From Alisma plantago-aquatica (taxonomy: Eukaryota; Streptophyta; Magnoliopsida; Alismatales; Alismataceae): a DNA stretch of 64,000 bases. Made by a program: the position numbers and the translations under genes. Below, piece after piece: positions 10,415 to 21,103 of this stretch. The notes beneath the pieces are model-generated. The model saw nothing but the letters and a program-made list of their open reading frames with translations, searched no databases and was not told the origin of the DNA. Each line of letters opens with the position of its first letter. Positions within the stretch are counted from its first letter, which is position 1. Location: the NCBI GenBank assembly GCA_963693085.1, contig OY856409.1, positions 1,167,187,749-1,167,251,748 of the forward strand, in the 5' to 3' direction.

Positions 10415-11896
10415 TTAAGAGAAAAGGGCAGGATACTTCCTTCTCATCTCATCCTCTAGTTTCCAAGTGGCTTCTTCAACACCACGGTGGTTCCAGAGGA
10501 CTTTCACAAGGCTTATATCTTTCTTCTTTAACTTTTTAATTCTGTTATCAAGGATTGACATCGGTCCTTCCTCATAAGATATATTATCATTCAATTCTAC
10601 CTCCATAGGTTGTAGAATTGACTCAGTATCAGGGTGACATTTCTTTAGCATAGAAATGTGAAACACAGGATGTAGCCTCTGTAACTCTGGTGGCAGCTCT
10701 AGTTTATAGGCTACTTTTCCAATCCGTTCAATGATTGGATAAGGCCCCATAAATCTAGGAGCTAACTTCCCTTTCCTTCCAAAACGAAGGACTCCTTTCC
10801 AAGGCAAGACCTTGAGATACACTCTGTCTCCAACCTGGAACTCTAAGGGTCTACGACGTTTGTCAGCATAAGATTTCTGCCTATCCTGTGCAGTCTTAAT
10901 CTGTTGTTGTATTACTTTAATCTTCTCTGTGGTCTGCTGCATAAGATCAGGACCTAACAACTGATGCTCACCAGTCTCAAACCAACACAAAGGTGATCTA
11001 CAACGTCTACCATATAAGGCTTCATAAGGTGCCATATCAATACTATGTTGATAGCTATTATTATAGGCAAACTCTATCAAGCTTAGGTGTAGATCCCAAC
11101 TTCCGGTAAACTGGAGAACACATGCTCTCAACAGGTCTTCTAAGGTCTGTATGGTCCTTTCCGACTGTCCATCAGTCTGTGGATGAAAGGTCGTACTAAA
11201 CCTTAGCTTGGTGCCTAAGGCTCTGTCTAACTGTTCCCAAAAATGACTTGTAAACTGAGGACCTCTGTCAGAAACTATTGTGACCAGAACACCGTGCAAA
11301 CGCACTATCTCTTGCACATACAACTGTGATAACCTTTCAGCAGAAAAGGTTGTTTTGACAGGTAAGAAATGCGCTGTCTTAGTCAACCTATCTACAACTA
11401 CCCAAATGGAATCATGTCCTTTGTTTGTCCTGGGTAGGCCAACAACAAAGTCCATGGTAACATGATCCCACTTCCACTGTGGTATGGGTAAAGGTTGCAT
11501 TGTTCCTGCAGGCTTCTGGTGTTCAGCTTTAATTTGCTGACACACAGGACACCTCAGAACAAATTCTACAACATCCTTCTTCATTCCAGGCCACCAATAC
11601 AGATCTTTCAAATTACAATACATCTTGGTGCTCCCTGGATGCATAGCATTCATCGAAGAATGAGCTTCTTCCAGGACTAACTTCCTCAAGTTACCCATAT
11701 CTGGCACTATCATCCTCCCATGATAACATGCTACATGATCATCCGAGTCATGGAAACCATCTCGCTTCTCATTTCCATACTCTGACCTAATCTGTTGAAC
11801 TTCAGCATCAACCTGTTGTGCTTCCTTAATCTGCTCTCTTAGGGTAGGTTTAATATGCATCTCAGCCAACAACCCGGCTAACAATGACACCTTCAA
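10415..11896 (-). pseudogene. G1 integrase with C-terminal chromodomain-like end
   Basis: Integration enzyme of G1. In order: the zinc-binding HHCC module (HPGSTKMY ... CPVCQQIK), the DDE core (Asp in VTMDFVVGLP, Asp in IVSDRGPQFTS, Glu in GQSERTIQT), the GPY module (FMGPYPIIERIGKVAYKLEL, FHISMLKKCHPD) and a C-terminal block YEEGPMSILDNRIK...VKVLWNHRGVEEATWK. That block is the divergent chromodomain of Tekay/Del chromoviruses, thought to guide insertion into heterochromatin. It ends at TAA 10415-10417. All catalytic residues are present. It is in frame with the upstream pol but separated from it by TAG at 11897-11899. Confidence 0.93.
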
Positions 11897-13126
11897 CTAT
11901 ACATTGTCTTGCCTTAAAGAGATAAACATATCTCTCTTAGAGCACACTAAAGAGTTTAGTTGTGCTCTATCCATGGTTGATGTTGTTGATTTCCTACTCA
12001 AGGCATCTGCAACAACATTGGCCTTGCCCGGATGGTAATCAATTGTACAATCATAGTCCTTGATTAACTCCATCCAGTGACGTTGCCTCATGTTAAGCTC
12101 ATGCTGAGAGAAGATATACTTAAGTTTCTTGTGGTCTGTGAAAATCTGGAATGTCTCTCCGTAGAGATAATGCCTCCAGATCTTCAAGGCATGAACCACA
12201 GCAGCTAAATCGTGTGTCGGATAATTCTCCTCGTGTTTCTTAAGCTGTCGAGAAGCAAAAGAAATCACTTGTTTATCCTGCATCAACACACATCCAAGTC
12301 CATTCTTGGAGGCATCACAGAAGACTACATATCCTTTTCCTTGTTCAGGTAGTACAAGCATAGGTGCACTTGTCAACCTCTCCTTCAATAACTGGAAAGA
12401 CTGTTGACACTTATCACTCCAAGAAAAAGGAATATCTTTCCGAGTTAACTTGGTCAAGGGTAAGGCTATAGAACTAAAGTTCTTAATGAACCTTCGATAA
12501 TAGCCAGCTAACCCCAAGAAACTTCGAATCTCCGTCGGTGTCTTCGGTTGTTCCCACTGTAGAACAGATTCTACCTTTGTAGGGTCAACACGAATTCCTG
12601 AGGCAGATATCACATGTCCTAGAAAAGATACCTCCGGCAGCCAGAACTCAGACTTGCTAAACTTATCATACAGCTTGTGTTCTCTTAGCAAGGTCAAAGC
12701 TTGGCGAAGATGTTGCTCATGCTGCTGAGCATCCTTACTATAGATCAGAATGTCATCTATGAAGACGACAACACACTGATCAAGGAAAGGTCGGAAAACT
12801 CTATTCATGAGTTCCATAAATGCAGCTGGTGCATTGGTTAGTCCAAACGACATAACCGTGAACTCATAGTGACCATACCTTGTCCTAAAGGCAGACTTGG
12901 ATATGTCACTATCCTTAATACAAAGTTGATGATATCCAAACCTCAAGTCTATCTTTGAAAAGACTGTTGCACCACGCAACTGGTCAAAGAGATCATCAAT
13001 CCTCGGCAAAGGGTACTTGTTCTTTATTGTTACTTTATTGAGTTGTCTATAGTCAATGCACAACCGCATTGACCCATCTTTCTTTTTAACAAACAAGACC
13101 GGAGCACCCCAAGGTGAAGTGCTCGG
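11897..13126 (-). pseudogene. G1 reverse transcriptase and RNase H
   Basis: RT from about 13126 down: [32 protein letters not shown] (usual form RSGYHQ), [12 protein letters not shown] and catalytic [10 protein letters not shown]. RNase H follows: [13 protein letters not shown] with the first Asp, then [12 protein letters not shown], then [10 protein letters not shown] and [19 protein letters not shown]. The family reads HDLELA at the second site, and G2 in this window has that form. Here Glu-Leu is deleted (between 12205 and 12206), so the catalytic Glu is missing. The frame is continuous with gag-PR except for TGA at 13127-13129, and it ends at TAG 11897-11899. Confidence 0.93.
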
Positions 13127-14461
13127 TCAGATAAAACCCTTCTTAAGTAACTCTTGAAGCTGTTTCTTGAGTTCTGCCATTTCGGCAGGCGCCATCCTAT
13201 ACGGAGTCTGGGCTATGGGTTTCGTATCTGGAATCAGATTGATTTCAAAATCAATCTCCCGAGGTGGTGGTATACCAGGAAGTTCTTCAGGAAACACATC
13301 CTCGAATTCCCTGACTAGGGGAACTTCGGTAGGATTGGAACTTTCCTTGGTAACATCTACCACATGGGCCAAGAATGCATAACATCCTTGCCTCAACAGC
13401 TTATCAGCAACCATAGCTGACACAAGATAGGTGGGTAGAATCTTTCTTTCACCTTGAAAGATCCATGTGTTGCTTTCATCAGCAAACACAGCCAACTTGG
13501 ACTCACAATCCAAGACAACTCTATACCTCTCTAAGGTATCCATCCCGAGGATTATATCAAATCCCTGCATATCAAGTTGTATAAGATCCACTTGAATGTG
13601 ATGATCAGAAAAGAAGAGGATGCAGGGAGAACATACCTCCTGCAAAACGGCAGACCCACTCAACGGAGTCTCCAACAACAAACTATCTGCCCTATGACTA
13701 ATAGTCACATTGCAGTTACGAATCACTCTATGAGTGATGAAAGAGTGCGTAGCACCCGGGTCAATCAGAACAGATACAACACAGGATGTAGACATATCAG
13801 GATATAAAAGTTCCATCTGACCTGCCACTACCCGTGGATTGACCACTGCATCTGGTGGGTTCATGGCATAGAACCTCGCTGTCGCCTGGTGTTGAGGTGG
13901 TGCTGATGATCCAGCTTGAGACGCTTGTCCACGTCCTCGAGCTGCTCCTTGAGATTGCATTCTCTGAGATCCTTGTTGATTCTGTCTCGGAGGCTGTGTC
14001 ACACTGACAGGCTTAGATCGGCAGTCTTTCATCAAGTGTCCCACTTTACCACAGTTGTAGCAACTTCTCTCCAGTTGTTGTGGTCTGGGTGGTCCAGTGA
14101 CTGATATTGATGCAGAACTGTGAGTCCCTTGTTGAGGTAGGCTTCGTCCCCTGCCTCTTCTTGGTGACCACTGAGTTTGAGAACTCGATCTGGGTGGTGG
14201 AGGGTTAGGTGCAGAGAATCTAGGTTTCTTGAAATCCCTAGATGAAGAACCCTGGAACTGTGGATATCTTTTCTGGGTTTGCCTCTTCTCAACCACAGAT
14301 CTCTCTATCCTTCGGACTGACTCAACGAAGGTAGAGAATCTCTCTCGGTTTTCTAAGGCAGACACATGGGTTGACATATCAGCATTCAAACCCTTCTCAA
14401 ATCTCCTGATTCTTTCCTCATCTGTGGCAGCCATGTGCGGACAGAACCGCAGCAATTCCAT
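13127..14461 (-). pseudogene. G1 Gag C-terminal part and protease
   Basis: It starts in the Gag helical region (LLRFCPHMAATDEERIRRFE), then a basic, Pro/Gln-rich stretch, then the zinc knuckle CYNCGKVGHLMKDC at 14021-14062 (CX2CX4HX4C). The aspartic protease follows with VLIDPGATHSFI (catalytic Asp in D-P-G-A, a usual chromovirus form) and FDIILGMDTLERY. It ends ELLKKGFI and is cut by TGA at 13127-13129. Related elements have Arg at that codon, so CGA to TGA is the simplest change. It is in frame with the upstream gag across TAG 14465-14467. Confidence 0.92.
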
Positions 14462-14464
14462 GAA

Positions 14465-15049
14465 CTAAGCTTCATACTCGCTAATGTTCATCATGCCCTG
14501 CCTCAATCTCTCAAACTGAGAGATCTTCTCATCTAGGAAGGTCTTTGGAAAATATTTATTGATAAATTCCCGATGAAACTCTTCCCACGAGAACTCTATT
14601 CCAGGTCTCTTCTGCTCTTCCATGTTCCACCAGTGACCAGCACTGCCTTTGAGAAGATAGACAGCATGTCTAACCTTCTCAGCCTCCGGGATAATAAGAA
14701 TCCTGAAAGCCTTCTCCAACTCTATTAACCACAGATCAGCATCTGCGGGGTTAGCAGTCCCAAAGTACTCGGTAGCCCCGACACGACGAAGTCGCTCGAA
14801 CGTCTTACTAATACCTTGTCCTTCGGACTGGGCAGGTGCCCTAGGTGCAGGCATGGGCATCCTGTCGGTGATGTGTGTCATGGCAGTCATAAACTGCCCA
14901 AACATCGTCTGAACTGCTGGGTTACCCATATCAGCTGGGTCCAACTGGGGTGGCTCAGGTGCAGGCTGTTCTATTTCTGGAACCCTTGCACCGCCTCGAG
15001 GTGCACTAGCACTACTCTCTGCCACGTACTCATCATGTGGCTCTGCCAT
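14465..15049 (-). pseudogene. G1 Gag N-terminal (capsid) part
   Basis: Structural protein. The ATG at 15049 is the first in-frame start after the primer-binding site. An acidic, Pro-rich leader precedes the retrotransposon-gag domain: RRVGATEYFG, ADADLWLIELEKAF, GSAGHWWNMEEQKRP, FSWEEFHREFINKYFP, FERLRQGMMNISEYEA. A TAG at 14465-14467 interrupts it, and the same frame continues at 14461 with FMELLRFCPH. 15049-10415 is one 1545-codon frame with three nonsense codons and no frameshift. Confidence 0.93.
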
Positions 15050-15163
15050 CCTTATGTATCTTCTTCTCCTGAGGAGCAGAAGATTCTATTAGATAAGGAA
15101 GAGATACTAAGGATAGACTCGACATCCTAAGTCCTATGCCTCTGTAGACTCAACGGACCTAGA

Positions 15164-15175
15164 GCTCTGATACCA
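15164..15175 (-). other. G1 primer-binding site
   Basis: The minus strand reads TGGTATCAGAGC, a perfect 12-nt complement to plant initiator Met-tRNA, 5 nt inside the 5' LTR end at 15181. N3 and G2 have the same site and share much of the following leader (CTCTAGGT...ACTGAGTCTA type). Confidence 0.92.
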
Positions 15176-15493
15176 CTAATTGTGGGCTCTGATCTCCAAA
15201 CCACGATATAAACACGATTTAAACTTAGCGGAAGCGAATCGATTAACAACGGAAGACAAAAATCACGGGAAATTAAAACTTTTTGAGACAAGAGCTTGAA
15301 TCCATAAAGCTTCATTCATAAAAGGAGATAAACTGTTTACATCTCATGATAATTACTTCTTGAGTAATTATATACAACAAGATACAAAATCTCAAGAACT
15401 CATAACCAAAAGACTTCAAGACCTGAGAGTACAGAGGACACATAGGACTAACTCTAACTACACCACATGGCAGGCTAAATCTCCACCTGAGAT

Positions 15494-15634
15494 TTACTGC
15501 TGCTCCTGGTGCTGTTGCTGCTGGGACTGGTCACCTGTAGACCTGTTCCTCCGTCTCCGACGTCCACCTAAAAAGTTGAAATCTATGGGGTGAGACAATT
15601 TTACATAATTGTCCCAGCGAGAGTTATAACTCTC
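15494..15634 (-). other. 46-codon LTR reading frame shared with other elements
   Basis: The minus strand encodes ESYNSRWDNY...PIDFNFLGGRRRRRN...QSQQQQHQEQQ and stop. It can be extended upstream to an ATG at 15730 (78 codons). N3 at 29354-29494 has a frame of exactly the same length with the same first ten residues, FLG, an Arg cluster and a Gln-rich end. G2 at 22008-22127 has a shorter relative. The first 30 nt are identical between G1 and N3, so DNA or RNA conservation is an alternative. The segment also contains the 16-bp palindrome GAGAGTTATAACTCTC. Whether it is translated is unknown. Confidence 0.45.
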
Positions 15635-17405
15635 CGCCAGAAGCTTTATTATAACATCAAAGAATAACTTAAGCAGTAAAACTTTCAAAGTATTCAATAG
15701 CAATTGCAGTTGTAAACAATAGCTCAACATTTATAAAGCATAAAGAACATATGCACTATACAGTGTAACATCAATCAATTAGCTCATAGTTACCTTTAAC
15801 AGGTATACTACGTTGTAGATTATGTTTTTCAAACATTCTTATTATTATGCCCTGTGGAGATGAGGTTTACCACTCATACCCCAACCAAACACTGTTAAGT
15901 GCCTTAGTATCATACTAGGTCATCGAAAGAGCCGGATTCTCATGATCTTCACCTTCCTCAGTCAGTAAGAGGATCACTTGTAGGACATCTTGTGTCTCTA
16001 CTATTATAGCTCACCAGGGCAATCTGGTCCTTCGCTATTTTAGAGTTACAGTGGCGTTCTGTACTCTCTTCGTCATCAGGAGATTTCATGTTTACCTTCT
16101 ACTGATGCGGTATCTGTGCTTTCTTCGTCATCAGGAGATTTCATGTTTACCTTCTACTGATGCGGTATGGATTTGTAGTGAAGGATTGACGGATTACATA
16201 TCTACATCAAGTTCCTATACTAGGATGTAAGGTTCTACACATCCATATACCCCACATACTCAACAGTATGTGATCCAGGAGTTCCCTTAGGAAAACCTGT
16301 TTCACCATCATTTGATCTCTGACAATGATGGATCTATGATCAGGGCTCTACATTACACTTGATTAGTTAGGTGCATTCAGTATTCTTTTACATCATACAT
16401 TGTTCTTCAAACAATAACAGTAGCATAACAGCTATGAAAGTAGAATACTAAATGTAACAAACCTAACTCACATCAATCATCATTTCTCAGTATACTCATC
16501 ACAAGTCATCTCTAAAGCATGACCTTGATGGTATTCATGGCTCTTACAGCCCATTAAAATATAGGACGCCACTGACAAGGCATCAAAATATTTTACTATT
16601 CATAAAGCTAACAACATGCTTTCAATGAATATAATATCATCATTCATACCTGGATATGATCACCTTCATATCAGAACATGCATGGTTAATTCAACTGATA
16701 AAGGTAATTAAAAACAAGAATATACTTTCCACTCTTGTCATAAGAGCTAAGTTCTCTGATTCTCATCAATTAGAGTTTACTACTCATATTGCATGTCATC
16801 ACCCTTGAATTAGGGTTTACTATACTCATTACATGTCATCACCCTTGAATTAGGGTTTACTATTCACATTATGGTGAATTGAACTCATAACATCATCATG
16901 TATGAGGAACATCATCATTGATGCTCTCAGATTAGTTTAAGATTCATCATTTATCATAATTAGGGTTCCATGATCTCGCATAGGTGGATCATACCCTAAT
17001 CATGCACATTTATGTGTATTGAAGGTACTTTACTTGAATTTCCATCATAAAAGGGTACTTTCTCTTTCTTAAGATACTTTCTCTCTCCTCATACTTGTAG
17101 ATGGTGATAACACCAATCTAGATCAGGTTGGGTTAAGTCCACTTTGATTAACATAGACCAGATCACCACTATTAAGTGATTAGGGTTTGATTAGAATAAG
17201 GTTTCACTTAATTGAACCTTTCAAGGGTATTATGGTAAATTACACATTGATCATCATCATGGTTTAATTTACTAACCACTTGACCCTTAATGTCTTTTGG
17301 TATCATTAGGGTTTAGGTTGAACAACTATTAAACCATTTAAGCCTTCAAGGCATTAGGCAGACATAACTTCAAAAGTCTCCAATAGGTTTCACACCTTCA
17401 ACCTT

Positions 17406-17666
17406 CATACGATCTTGAGGTCGAATGCCCCCATTCGATCTTGAGGTCGTATGCCCTCATTCGATCTTGAGGTTGAATGACCTTATACGGTCTTGAGGTC
17501 GAATGACCTTATACGGTCTTGAGGTCGAATGACCTTATACGGTTTTGAGGTTGAATGACCTTATACGGTCTTGAGGTCGAATGACCTTATACGGTCTTGA
17601 GGTCAAATGACCTTATACAGTCTTGAGGTCGAATGACCTTATACGGTCTTGAGGTCGAATGCCCTC
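17406..17666. repeat. 26-bp minisatellite in G1 5' LTR
   Basis: About ten units, same period and order as at 7664-7924, with scattered point differences (for example one unit with ACAGTC, two with GGTTGAAT). Confidence 0.9.
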
Positions 17667-17986
17667 AAAAGCTCAAGATCGTATGGACCTCCAAGGTGGT
17701 TCAAAGGGTAAACTCGATTAGGGTTTCCTATGTTGAAGCCATCAATTGGTCTCAAGCTTGCTAACCACTTACCAATTGAGACAATTAGGGTTAGCCTTAA
17801 CCAATTGGTCACTCAATACCCTCAATTGATATCCAATTAGGGTTGGAGTTGGTTCAATTAAGGTCTATAAACGTTCAACCATCAACACTCAACAATGTGA
17901 AACAAATCGAAGTTGAACCCATCAGTTGACCTCCAATTGGGCTCAAACTTGGCCCAAACGGTCTTGGGATCTTTTGGATATACTCC

Positions 17987-18880
17987 AAACGGTCTTGAGA
18001 CCGTTTGCCCAAGAATTCATCAAAAATCTAGATTGATTTGATAGGGGTTGAACCTTAATTAAGTTACAAATCAGCAATTTGATTATTTTAATAACCCATT
18101 GTAATTGGGCCCTCAATTGATCAAATTACCTTAACCCTAGACCTCCAAACGGTCTTGGGTTATCACTAAACGGTCTTGAGACCGTTTGGATGAGTTCCAA
18201 ACGGTCTTGAGACCGTTTGCCCATCCAACCTTTGGACTCTAGTGAAAATTCATCAAGGTTTGATTTATTGAGTTGATCATTACATCAATACTTAATTGCA
18301 ATGTAATTTGGTATCTTTGTACCTTCAATTGGTCAACTATACTTGACCCTAGACCTCCATACGGTCTTGGGTGATCCCCAAACGGTCTTGAGACCGTTTG
18401 GATGATTCCCCAAACGGTCGTGAGACCGTTTGGGCTAATCAACCCAAAATCTCAAAATAGCTCATTGTGATTTCAGCACTGATTTCAATTAGGGTTTGCC
18501 CTAGTAATCAACCTTCAACTCTTAACTCGTTTGGAATTAGTCCATAAAATTTGGTGAGTAATTAATTAACATCATTGTGAACAGTAATCTCATACGGTCA
18601 ACGCTTAATCAACCATCTTATATGGTCTTGAGACCGTTTTCCCAAAAAGGGCAAATTAAGCAGATTGAAAATCAGAACTAAATTCAATTGAATTTGCTAA
18701 TTGTTTTGCCTATATCTCACGATTATTTTGGAGTTAACCTCTCACATTTTGTGGGTGATTACCTACATAATTATGAACAGGATTCTAATACGGTCCACGC
18801 TTGGTCAACGCATCCATACGGTCTTGATACCGTATGCCTTCATACGACCTTGAAACCGTTTGCCCATCAAACGGTTTTGC
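17987..18880. repeat. Interspersed palindromes in G1 5' LTR
   Basis: Second LTR copy of the AAACGGTCTTGAGACCGTTT palindromes. One copy here has GTCGTGAGACC, breaking the centre. Another reads TATGGTCTTGAGACCG. Confidence 0.85.
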
Positions 18881-20117
18881 AAACCGTATGGGCACTTGGT
18901 TGAGGTCGTATGGCAAAGTGGAAAACCATGGATAAGCATAGGAAATAACGCCCTCATCTTCTTCCTCAAGAACAGCAACAGTTCCTCATGGATTTGCTTG
19001 CAAGGAAGCAAGGGAAGATAGGGAAGAAGAAGAACTAGCAACTAAAAGCATAGAAAATATGTATATAACAAAGCATAGGTTTAGAGTTATAAAACCCGCC
19101 TAAAGCTTTCTCCTTGAGCTCCAAGCTTTCGAGATCCAAGCCTTTAATGGCGTCCTAGAAGCTCCACAGGTTGGCCAAGGTGAATCCTCCAAGGAAAGTT
19201 GAGAAGAGATGGCTAGAAAGATAGAGCTAAGTGAGCTAGCCATGAATTTGACCTTGAATTCGAGTTTCATCCAAGAATTTAAGCAAAAGGAAGGATCCAA
19301 ACCTACCTTGCACTCCCCTGGTCGTCCTCCTGAGCTCCAGAGCTCTCCTTAGTCGGTTGAGCAAGGGGGAACAGTGAAGGAAATGAAAGAAACATTCCTT
19401 TACTAAGTGAGGAAAAGGGCTTATATACTTGGGTGGAATTTCAACATAAGTACATAGGTTTTCCTCATTTTCTCATCTAAGTCCTCCCTTTCTTCTTTGC
19501 TCGCCCCTACCTCTTATTTCTAAGGACAACCTTCTTCTAAGGTCAAGAAATGAAAGCAAGAAGATCAACTTATTACTAAAGCACACACATAAAAGGGCTA
19601 TAGTACTTACACCTTGATTATTCAATCACAAAGGTGTTTTTCATTATATGATTATTCAATTGAAGTGACTTCTTCATCATTTCTTCTCTAAATGATGACA
19701 AGAGTCTTACAATATATTTTAGATGGTGTATTTTACAAGTTGCACCCCTCAAATTGGGTAAATTGCACTTTACTCCAATTTAGGGTTTCAAGCACAGGGA
19801 TTGCTTCCACAGCTGCACCTTGGTGCTCAAGCTTGGGAAATCCCTCAAACTTTACCATAATCATTCTTATGATGTCTCAACATCAGGGGAACATCTCAAT
19901 ATGTGCAAATTGCAAGTTAACCCTTCCAACTGGGTAAATTGCACATAGGTCCCTGTATTACAAAACAATGCTACAACTTTATATATAAAGGAGCAAAATT
20001 GAAATATATGTTTCTGAGGAACTTAATTACATGCAAAAAGATAATCACCAGTATCTTATTTACATAATTAGGCAAAACACCTAGGGTTAACCCATAACCC
20101 AGGTCAGGGATGTTACA

Positions 20118-20122
20118 ATAGG
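20118..20122. repeat. Target site duplication ATAGG, right copy
   Basis: ATAGG directly follows the LTR end ...TGTTACA and matches 5434-5438. Confidence 0.92.
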
Positions 20123-20600
20123 GATGGTTTGCAAGTGTCTAGGACGTTCTAGGGAGTGTCTAGAGTATTCTTAGTGCTTAACTAGCCGTTAGGTGTATGG
20201 TTGGCTAGTAATTACTAATTGTTCATGCTTGAAAAGAACAATCCAGAACCCTACTCGGTCGAGAATTTGGTTGACCGAACTGTGTCCCGATTGAGGTTCT
20301 CTTCGACCGAGCCTAGTTTTAAGAAAAAAGTATTGCAACATCTATTTCCAACTCCCAACTACCAACCACCCAGTCTAACGGTCACAAGCTTTAGACCGTT
20401 GCTTACTCAGTCGAGGTTATTTTTGACTGAATGCTAATTTAGAGCAAAATTGTGTAAGCTGTTGAACAGTTCTCACAATTTTGTCTGAGGTGTTTCTCGG
20501 TCGACAAGAACATCGACCAAGTGTGTCTCGGTTGACAATTTCTTTGACCGAGGGTGTCCTTGTTCTAGACTTTTGAATCTCCTACTTAGTGTGTGTTTCA
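20118..20600 (-). repeat. Copia LTR, outer (U3) part after G1
   Basis: It begins with the duplicated target ATAGG and continues the copia LTR broken at 5438. It holds at least five TCGGTYGA-8 nt-TYGACCGA units (20255-20278, 20287-20310, 20407-20430, 20497-20520, 20528-20551), which also occur in the copia gag-protease spacer. The right end is uncertain. A plausible TG...CA end is GTGTTTCA at 20600, by symmetry with TGAAAGATC at 4668, but no second LTR is in the window to confirm it. Confidence 0.55.
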
Positions 20601-21103
20601 ATGTGTGTGTATGACTCTAACTTTGGGGGAAATCTATCTAAGGGTTATAAGTGGGTAAGGAAGATCTAATTCTTGATTTACAGGATGTCTAAGTATGTGT
20701 ACATTATATTTTGGTGCAAGTGTTTACATTTGAGTACAATCATGAGCATTTATACAATTAAGCACATTTTATCTTCAATTTGCATTTATCTTCATCTCCC
20801 ACTTGGTAGGATTTCCTTATTCCTTTGAACCCTGAAATACTCAAGTATCATGTAAGATACAAAAGAATGAAATGTTTATCATCATCAAAACAAATGGTAT
20901 ATTAATGTTCAATTTAGCCAACAACAATGTCCTAGATTACAGACAGTGATGGTCTTAATGACCCTTGGGCATGTTTGAAGCCATGATTGAGGTGAAATCC
21001 TCTTCATGTTCCAATAAGGGTTAAAACTCTGGAACTTGTGATAAGATATTGGTATCTTGTAAGAGTTTGATGATAAGTGTGGTCCATCAATTTGAAATGA
21101 AGG
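20601..21103. other. Unassigned segment between copia LTR and G2 LTR
   Basis: AT-rich, no open frame with a recognisable domain, no repeat partner seen in this window. It may be more of the copia LTR (making it about 1.75 kb) or a remnant of another insertion. At 21104 it joins sequence that matches the G2 3' LTR from 43182. Confidence 0.4.

Larger units (their letters stand above)
5439..20117 (-). mobile_element. G1: complete Ty3/gypsy chromovirus (Tekay/Del type)
   Basis: Two near-identical LTRs (5439-10365 and 15181-20117) flank a 4.8 kb internal region with PBS, gag, protease, RT, RNase H, integrase, chromodomain-like end and polypurine tract, in gypsy order. A 5-bp target duplication (ATAGG) brackets the whole element. 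The LTRs are about 4.93 kb, slightly longer than the coding part. Sampled stretches differ by about 2% (roughly 4 of 123 and 6 of 280 bases), so insertion was fairly recent. Three nonsense codons and a lost RNase H glutamate make this copy non-autonomous. Confidence 0.95.
15181..20117 (-). repeat. G1 5' LTR (4937 bp)
   Basis: Near-identical to 5439-10365, with the same order of modules: intact 46-codon frame (15494-15634), 55-bp duplication (16068-16169), 26-bp array (17406-17666), palindromes (about 17987-18880) and TATA at 19420-19427. It ends ...GATGTTACA at 20117, followed by the target duplication. Confidence 0.94.
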
